10,563 bases of DNA from NCBI GenBank assembly GCA_001803705.1, contig MHDY01000127.1, positions 1 to 10,563 of the forward strand. Direction: 5' to 3'. The position numbers and the translations under genes were made by a program. Within the stretch, counting starts at the first letter, position 1, and each line of letters starts with the position of its first letter. This document shows, piece by piece, positions 1-6,400 of the stretch. The notes beneath the pieces are model-generated. The model was given only the letters and a program-made list of their open reading frames with translations, was not told where the DNA came from and made no database searches. Source of the stretch: Nitrospirae bacterium GWC2_56_14 (GTDB lineage Bacteria; Nitrospirota; UBA9217).

Positions 1-71
1 CAACGTACATTCCCGCACATGGTAGTCACCGTAACGTCTCCTGGTACCTTCTCCACAAGTGAATCTTTCAT
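1..71 (-). CDS. Possible N-terminal fragment of a divergent gene, unidentified
   Basis: Read on the minus strand, an ATG at 71-69 opens a frame that stays open for 23 codons to the window edge. It begins MKDSLVEKVPGDV and continues to a Met-Cys-Gly-Asn stretch near residue 18. A G-rich GGGGGAG lies just upstream (79-73), but with only one base before the ATG, which is poor spacing for a ribosome-binding site. A second minus-strand frame through the same bases (ATG at 81-79, reading MGEHERFTCGEG) is also open and extends upstream past 110 without a stop, so the reading frame is not secure. Third-position GC of the first frame is only about half, lower than in the giant gene. The Cys near the N-terminus after a short beta-like lead could suggest an Fe-S protein, but this is a guess. 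If real, the gene diverges from the giant cytochrome and shares its control region. Confidence 0.3.
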   Translation of the reverse strand, partial: MKDSLVEKVPGDVTVTTMCGNVR

Positions 72-85
72 GCTCCCCCATGTCT

Positions 86-110
86 GGTGCGGGCCGGTTT
101 ACCTCGCACC
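86..110. promoter_or_regulatory. Dyad GGTGCG-N13-CGCACC, candidate activator site
   Basis: GGTGCG at 86-91 and CGCACC at 105-110 are perfect inverted 6-mers with 13 bases between them. Their centres are 19 bp apart, close to two helical turns. The stem can grow to about 8 pairs if a G-T pair is allowed. It sits 54-78 bp upstream of the -24 element, where enhancer-binding proteins commonly bind for sigma-54 promoters. No T-run follows, so it does not look like a terminator. The regulator is unknown. Confidence 0.35.
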
Positions 111-122
111 GCAATTTATTGC
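111..122. promoter_or_regulatory. Perfect palindrome GCAAT-TT-ATTGC
   Basis: A perfect 5-bp inverted repeat with a 2-bp centre directly abuts the 86-110 dyad and lies about 42 bp upstream of the -24 element. The two dyads together make a compact 37-bp block of symmetry, which suggests a composite protein-binding site. No known operator was recognised. Confidence 0.25.
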
Positions 123-163
123 ATTCTGAGCGTGCACAAATCATCTTTTCCAAAGGGCCCCGT

Positions 164-178
164 TGGCACCAATCCTGC
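164..178 (+). promoter_or_regulatory. Sigma-54 (RpoN) -24/-12 promoter
   Basis: The sequence reads TGGCAC-N5-CTGC followed by T. The family consensus is TGGCAC-N5-TTGC with A or T next. The invariant GG (165-166) and GC (177-178) doublets are exactly 12 bp apart, as required. Only one base of the two core elements deviates (C for T at 175). No acceptable sigma-70 -10 element sits at the matching distance. It points to the giant cytochrome gene. A start near 190 is inferred. Such a promoter needs an ATP-driven enhancer-binding protein, so expression should depend on a specific signal. Confidence 0.7.
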
Positions 179-217
179 TGATTAAACATGCTTAGGCCTG
201 AATATTTAATTATATGA

Positions 218-233
218 ATTCAAGCTCTTGAAT
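218..233. promoter_or_regulatory. Leader inverted repeat ATTCAAG-CT-CTTGAAT
   Basis: Perfect 7-bp arms are separated by 2 bp, about 30-45 bp downstream of the inferred transcription start. The tiny centre disfavours an RNA hairpin and suits a dimeric DNA-binding protein, for example a repressor. No protein family is assigned. Confidence 0.3.
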
Positions 234-397
234 AGCGCCGCATCAGCCCGGCGGCAGCTATCGCTTTGGTGTGCCATTTGACTGCGTTATTAAGGCATAT
301 AGCCCTGATGCTGCGTGAGCAATGGCGGATGATCCTGCGAATAAAATTAAAACTGCTCGTCTGACTGCACAGAAGTGCCGTCGGACCGGCTTGTTAT

Positions 398-403
398 GGG
401 GGA
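398..403 (+). promoter_or_regulatory. Ribosome-binding site that decides the giant gene's start
   Basis: GGGGGA lies 5 bases before the ATG at 409-411. The alternative in-frame ATG at 322 has only a GAG two bases upstream. The start at 409 also gives a normal 27-residue signal peptide, while 322 would add 29 residues in front of it. Confidence 0.55.
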
Positions 404-408
404 TTGCT

Positions 409-489
409 ATGTGCGGATCGGTACTCCGATTGATTCCCATCCTGATTGTGGGAATTGCCTTCAGTCTTTTGCCACACTCAGTCCATGCC
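409..489 (+). other. Signal peptide of the giant cytochrome
   Basis: Twenty-seven residues: a short start with one Arg at position 7, a hydrophobic stretch LIPILIVGIAFSLL, then PHSVHA with a V-x-A type signal peptidase I site. The mature protein would start at ELDCYECH, placing the first haem motif at its extreme N-terminus. There is no lipobox, so it is not a lipoprotein. Confidence 0.75.
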
Positions 490-3400
490 GAACTTGACTG
501 CTACGAGTGCCACGGCACGAAAACTCCCCCCGACTATCGCCCTCTTGATGATTCTTCGCGCAACCCGGCGACAGGCGGTTTCCGCGGCAACCACCGAACC
601 CACCTGGGCCCGGCGTCCGGCCCCGGCTCGTGCAATGCCTGTCATGCCGGGAGCCACGGCACACCTTCCACGTACACTCCGGATCACAGTGACGGGAAAA
701 TCGCCCTTGGCGAAAACATCAACAACTCTCCACATCCTGCCGGTGGGAGCTACGTCAAAGGGAGCGATACTCCCGTTTTCTTCAACCAGACCACCGTCCC
801 GGTCCTCGGTTCCTGTTCCAATGTGAACTGCCACTTCGAGACGGAGACGCCGGAGTGGAGTAGTCCGCCATTCGTGGCGCCAGCCGATTGCGACAAATGC
901 CACTCGGCCAATCCGACTACGGGCAGCCATCCCGGCACCGGCGGCAAGCATGCCGGCTTCGCCTGTATCTCCTGCCATCCCGGTGCTGCCGCGACGTTCG
1001 GCCACGCGACCAGCGGCAGGCTGCGGGTGGAGTTCTCCCCCGTGCCGGGAGGCCGGTACACCGGCGACCTGAACAAATTCCTGCCGAGCCAGTCTGCCGG
1101 GAAAACCTACGGCGAATGCACCAATGTCTATTGCCACAGCGATGGGACGGCGGTCGCGACGGGCGCCGTCGGCAGCCGCGGGGCCACGTTCGGCAACCGT
1201 ACCACGCCGGTTTGGGGAAGCACCGGGGGAAGCACCACCTGCACTACCTGCCACGATTACCCCCCCGGCTACGGCCAGGCTTATTATGTGAAGAGCTCCG
1301 ATCCCTACTGGGCGGCGATGGCCGGGCCGAAGGCTAATCTCCACATCCTCCGGTGGCACTACGACGAGCCGTGCTCTGCCTGCCATTATGGGACCACGAC
1401 CGACGGGACCACCATCACTGACCCCGCCAGGCATGCCAACGGCGTGTATGACGTCATCCCCGGCGCCGACATCGGCTTCCGGTACGACTATGATCCTTCC
1501 GGAGGAAGTTGCTCCGCCGTCAATTGCCACGGGTGGGGTGCCCATCCCCACACCACCGAACGCTGGGGTGATTATCCGTACCAGATGAATCTCCCGTACC
1601 CGGTTAAGACTGCCTGCCGCACCTATACCTTCACGGCCAACGAGTCGGAACTCTACATGCAGACCAACTGGCACTGGCCCGATCTGCCGCCGGTGAAGGT
1701 CACGTGGGATTTCGGCGACGGGACCAAGGCGTACGACACCTTCAACGTGTCGCACCGGTATGAGCAGCCGGGCAACTATCTCGTCACCTTCACCGCCCGG
1801 GACAGGATCCAGCACCTGACGTACGGCAGCAACTACCTCACCGTGGACAATGCGAACATCAAACCGGTGACGAACGTCGTCTCGTCCGTCGACGGCATGA
1901 CGGCCACCCTGACCGACCTGTCGCGGGATGCGGATTACAACAGCTGCGGTCATTCAGGGCCGGGAACGGTGTACATCGACTGGAACGACGGCACCGCCTC
2001 CGTCACTCAATCCATCGACCTGACCGACGCGCCCTCCAACACCGTCTTCCGGCATGTGTACCAGAATGCCGGCACCTACAACATCGTCTATCAGGTCAGG
2101 GACAACTCGGGTGACTATACCTATCCGCAGATCCCGCGCCTGACGGTCCAGGTCCCCTCCGGCAGCACGACGCCGCTGTCGGTCTTCAACGGCCACGTCA
2201 CCGACCACACGACCGGCCTCGGCTTCGCGGGGGTGACGGTTCAGCTGGCGAATCCGAAAGTCATTCCGTCCATCGTCGCAACGACAACCACCGATGGCGC
2301 GGGATACTACCAGTTTACCGATTTCCCGCTGGACATCACCTATACGGTGGAGGTGGCGAGGGAGGGGTACCAGTTCACCCCGGCCGCCAAGAGCGCCTAT
2401 ATCTGGAGCGGCAATGCCGGCCAGACCGTCACTAACGACTTCCACACCTCCGTTCCCGATACGGAGCCGAAAATACACCTGGGCGGGCGGATCACCGACG
2501 CCAACGGCAACGGGCTCCTGGCGTTCATCTCGCTGTTGAAGGGGGACGTGACGGTGAGGACCACCGAAACGAATAGGGACACCGGCCTGTACACCTTCGG
2601 CGACGTGGATGACGACTGCTATATTGTGAAGCCGAGCTATAACGTCTCCGACGGGTACCTGCCCGAGACACGGGAAGTGTGCTTCACCGACAACGAGATC
2701 AACTTCGTGCGCACACCGCGTAGCGTCATTGCTCAGATTACCGGCTCTATCCAGGACGATGCTGGCGCCGGCATTTCGAACGTGACGGTCAGCCTGAAGA
2801 ATGCAGACGGTAAAATCATCTCGACCCAAACGACGAATGGCACCTATTCGTTCTCGAATTCCCTCGCAGGGTGCTACACGATCGAACCCCAGAAATTGGG
2901 GTATACCTTCGCCCCTTCCACCAGGAGCATTTGCGGTACGGGAGGGGAGACCATCATCGACCAGCATTTCGCCGGCCAGCCGACCGGGCCGCTCGTTTCC
3001 ATCGGCGGGCAGATCGGCGTACAGACGGGCGGGACCGTGTATGCAGGCGTGTATCTGAAGAAGGACGGGAAGGTGCTGTACCAGAAAGGGATTGATGGAA
3101 CAACCGGCGCGTATCTCTTTGACCAGGTGCCGGATGGGTGCTACACCGTCGAGCCGCTGGACGAGCGGTTCGTCTTTACCCCGACGTCGCAGGAGGTGTG
3201 CGGCGCCACATCGTCTGCAAACTTCACGGCGACGATCCGCGAGACCATGAATGTGGGGGGCGAAGTCTACACCAGGGACGGCATCCCGCTCCGGTACCCG
3301 GTGACCCTTAACATCAAGGATTCGTGGGGGAACGTCCTTGCCTCTCCGGTCACTTATGCCTCCACCGATTCGAACCTCGGCAAATACTGGACCACGCTCC

Positions 3401-6400
3401 GGAAGGAGTGCGTCACCGTCGAGCCGGTTGCCGGCATCTTCACGTTCACCCCGTCGGTTCAGGCCGTGTGCCAGGCAACCTCCAACGTCAACTTCAAGGC
3501 CGCCGATACCAGGTTCCTGGTAAAGGGGCGGGTGACCGACCAGGCGGGGGCACCTCTGGAGAATGTGACCCTGTACCTGCAGGATACCAACGGTGCGACA
3601 TTGCGGAGTCAGCAGACCATAACCGGCGGGTACTACAGCTTCGGCAAGCTCGGCAACGCCTGTTACATGGTGGTGCCGGCGGCGGGAGCGTACCCGTACA
3701 GCCCGCTCTCGATGCAGGTATGCGAAGAGAATACCGGAGTCAATTTTACCGCCGTCACTGCCGGCAGCGAAACGGTCGCCACCCCCCTCAGTTCCACCGC
3801 CATCAACGTCACCTGGCTCGACAGCCCCGACGAGACGGGCTATACGGTCCAACGATGTACCGGAGCCGACTGCGCCGATTTTTCGGATATTGCCACCCTC
3901 GATGCAGACATCACCCAGTACACCGATGCATCTGCCTGCAGCGAGACGAGCTACACCTACCGGACGAAATCCTTCAACAGTGCAGGGGAGCGGTTCTCCA
4001 CTCCCGCGTCCGCTTCGACTCCGGCTCCGGTGGCGCCGACTGATCTTGCTGCATCTGCCCAGTCCGAGAACCGGACGATGCTGTCGTGGTCCCACGCGGG
4101 CAGCGATCTGACCGGCTTCAGGATCGAGCGGTGCGGCGGAGCGGAATGCAGCGACTTCGCCGTGGTCGCCACGGTCGGTGCGGAGACGAGGACCTTTTTC
4201 GACAGCGGGTTTGCGCCGGGAAGCTACAGCTACCGGATCAGGGCGTACAAGGATGCGGGCTGCCCCTGGGAGAGCGGCCCAACGAATGCCATATCGATTG
4301 AGACCTCCACCCCCGCGCTGGACGATTTTGCCGTGACCGTTGCCGATTCGACGTCCTCCATTGTTTCCTGGACCGACAACTCGGTGACCGCCACCGGCTA
4401 CAGCCTGGAACGGTGCACCGGTGAAGGGTGCGGCAATTTCAGCGAGGTCGCTTCCCTGGACAAGGACCCCGCAGCGCTCATGGTGCTCAACATGGACGAG
4501 CCGGCCTGGAACGGCATTACCGGCGAGGTGATGGACAGTTCCGGCAACGATCGGCACGGGACGGCGATGAACGGGTCCTCGACCGTTGCCGGCAGGTTCG
4601 GCCGGGCGGCAAGTTTCGACGGCATCGACGATTATCTGGTGGCCGGGGTCGACGGGAGGTCGCTCACCCAATGGACGGTCGAGATGTGGATCAGGCCGGA
4701 ACCGCTGAATTCCCAGAAAACCATTTTCCAGTGGGGGGACTCGACCAACGTGGACACCAGCAACTGGTACCTTCGCCTCATGCGCAACAGCAACGGCACC
4801 GTGCAGTGGTGGTATCCCTACTACATCGGCGGCACCAACCCCTATACCAACACCAGCTATTCGGGTGAGGTCGCGGCGCCGGACAGCGAATGGACCCATA
4901 TCGTCCTCACCTATAACGGAACCCGCCTGCGAACCTACGGCAACGGAGTCCTTACCAGTACGGGGCAGGTGCTGAACCTGGTGCAGAGCGACAAGGCGCT
5001 TTTCGCCATGTTCGGTGCCGGCAAAGGATACTCGACCGGAACCCGTTTCAAGGGTCTCATCGATGGCGCCGTCATCTACCGCCGCGCCCTCTCCCCTGCC
5101 GAAGTGCTGGCGCGCTACGAGCGTGGCTCCGACCTTTCCGTCTGCAGCGCGACCAGCTACACCTACCGGGTGAAGGCGGTGAACAAGGGGCTGTCCAATT
5201 CCGGGGGCGGGTGCTGGAGCAAACGGGCGCCGGTCACCATCGCCACCTTCCGGCCTGACTTCCAGACCCGCGTGGTCGTTCCCTTCGACGCAGCCATGAA
5301 ACCGGCTTTCGACGACGTCCGCTTCTACGACGCCGGTTCGGGCAAGGAGCTTCCCTACTGGCTCGACAGCAAGACGGACGGAGTCACCGCCACCTTCTGG
5401 GTGCGCACCGGCCGGAGCGATTCCATCTATCTTTACTACGGCAACCCGTCGGCCACCTCGTCCAGCGACGGCCGGAGCACCTTCGAGTCCTTCGATGACT
5501 TCCGCGACCCGATCGGCAATACCTACGTCGAGCGTCCCAAATGGCTGGAAACCATCTGGTCGTACGCCAACGACAACGGCTACCAGTACCTTACCGCCGC
5601 CAACGGTACGGCCAATTTCACGTTCGGGTCGGCCTACAACTATATCTGGACCCTGAGCAGCAAGGGGACCGAACTCCTTGAGACCGGCGTGCCGCTTGGC
5701 AACGACTTCCACGCCCAGATCAGGCTGAACAGCTACACGGTGAACAATCAGACCTTTGCCGGGATCGCCCTTTCCGACACGGCAAAGGCGTATACCTTCG
5801 GCAGGTATCGCAACGATACAACCGCCATCAACGATATCCGGGTGGAGAAACTGGACGGGAGCGCCGCCTCCGACCTGGCCGATACGACCCTGCCGGCCTA
5901 CCTGGCCATCAAGAAGGTCGGCAGCAGCTATTCATTCTTCCAGAGCCGGGACAACGCCACCTGGACCATGGTCGGCAATCCAGTCAACGACATAACGCCG
6001 ACACGCCTTTCCCTGTTCGGAAAGGAGATAACCGCCAGTTCCAGCGCGCTCGCCATCTCCTTCGACGACTTCCTGATAAGAAAATACGCGGCCGAGGAAC
6101 CGGCAGCTACAGTGGGAGTGGGTGAGGACGTCGGGACCTGTTCCACCCTCGGCTGGGACCACCCGTACAGCGCTCCGGTCACCGTCACCACGCCGACCCC
6201 AGGGGCGCCGAGTGGCCTTGCCCTGACCACCTACGACACCGAGATCGGCCTTGCCTGGACCAGGAACACCACGGACGAAACCGGGTTCAGGATCGAACGG
6301 TGCCAGGGCGCGGGTTGCTCCAATTACGTCCAGATCGCCACGGTCGGACGGGGGGTGACGTCGTACAGCGACGTGGGACTCATCCTCGGCGCCAGCTACT

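Larger units (their letters stand above)
72..408. other. Intergenic control region and leader of the giant gene
   Basis: No convincing gene is seen here beyond the possible minus-strand start at its left edge. The region holds two adjacent dyads (86-110 and 111-122), a sigma-54 type promoter (164-178), an AT-rich stretch (181-240, about 33% GC) and a perfect 7-bp inverted repeat (218-233). With a start predicted about 12 bases after the -12 element (near 190), the leader before the ATG at 409 would be roughly 220 nt. I looked for a GEMM-type c-di-GMP riboswitch, common before Geobacter cytochrome genes, and did not recognise its conserved core. An open frame also covers 322-408, but its codons are AT-richer than the gene and it lacks a spaced ribosome-binding site. 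Confidence 0.6.

Noticed and set aside
322..408. Longer start of the giant gene at ATG 322
   Set aside because: It lacks a properly spaced ribosome-binding site, has AT-rich codons, and puts 29 extra residues before a normal signal peptide. It is not excluded.
190..408. GEMM c-di-GMP riboswitch in the leader
   Set aside because: Expected from Geobacter biology, but the conserved GEMM core segments were not found by eye.
478..5712. Very long minus-strand open frames (491 and 1,252 codons) abutting at 1953/1954
   Set aside because: They are exactly codon-aligned with the giant gene, so their stops could come only from forward TTA, CTA or TCA codons, which are rare here. The translated sequence is Arg/Gly/Val-rich without domains. 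The forward frame has clear domains.
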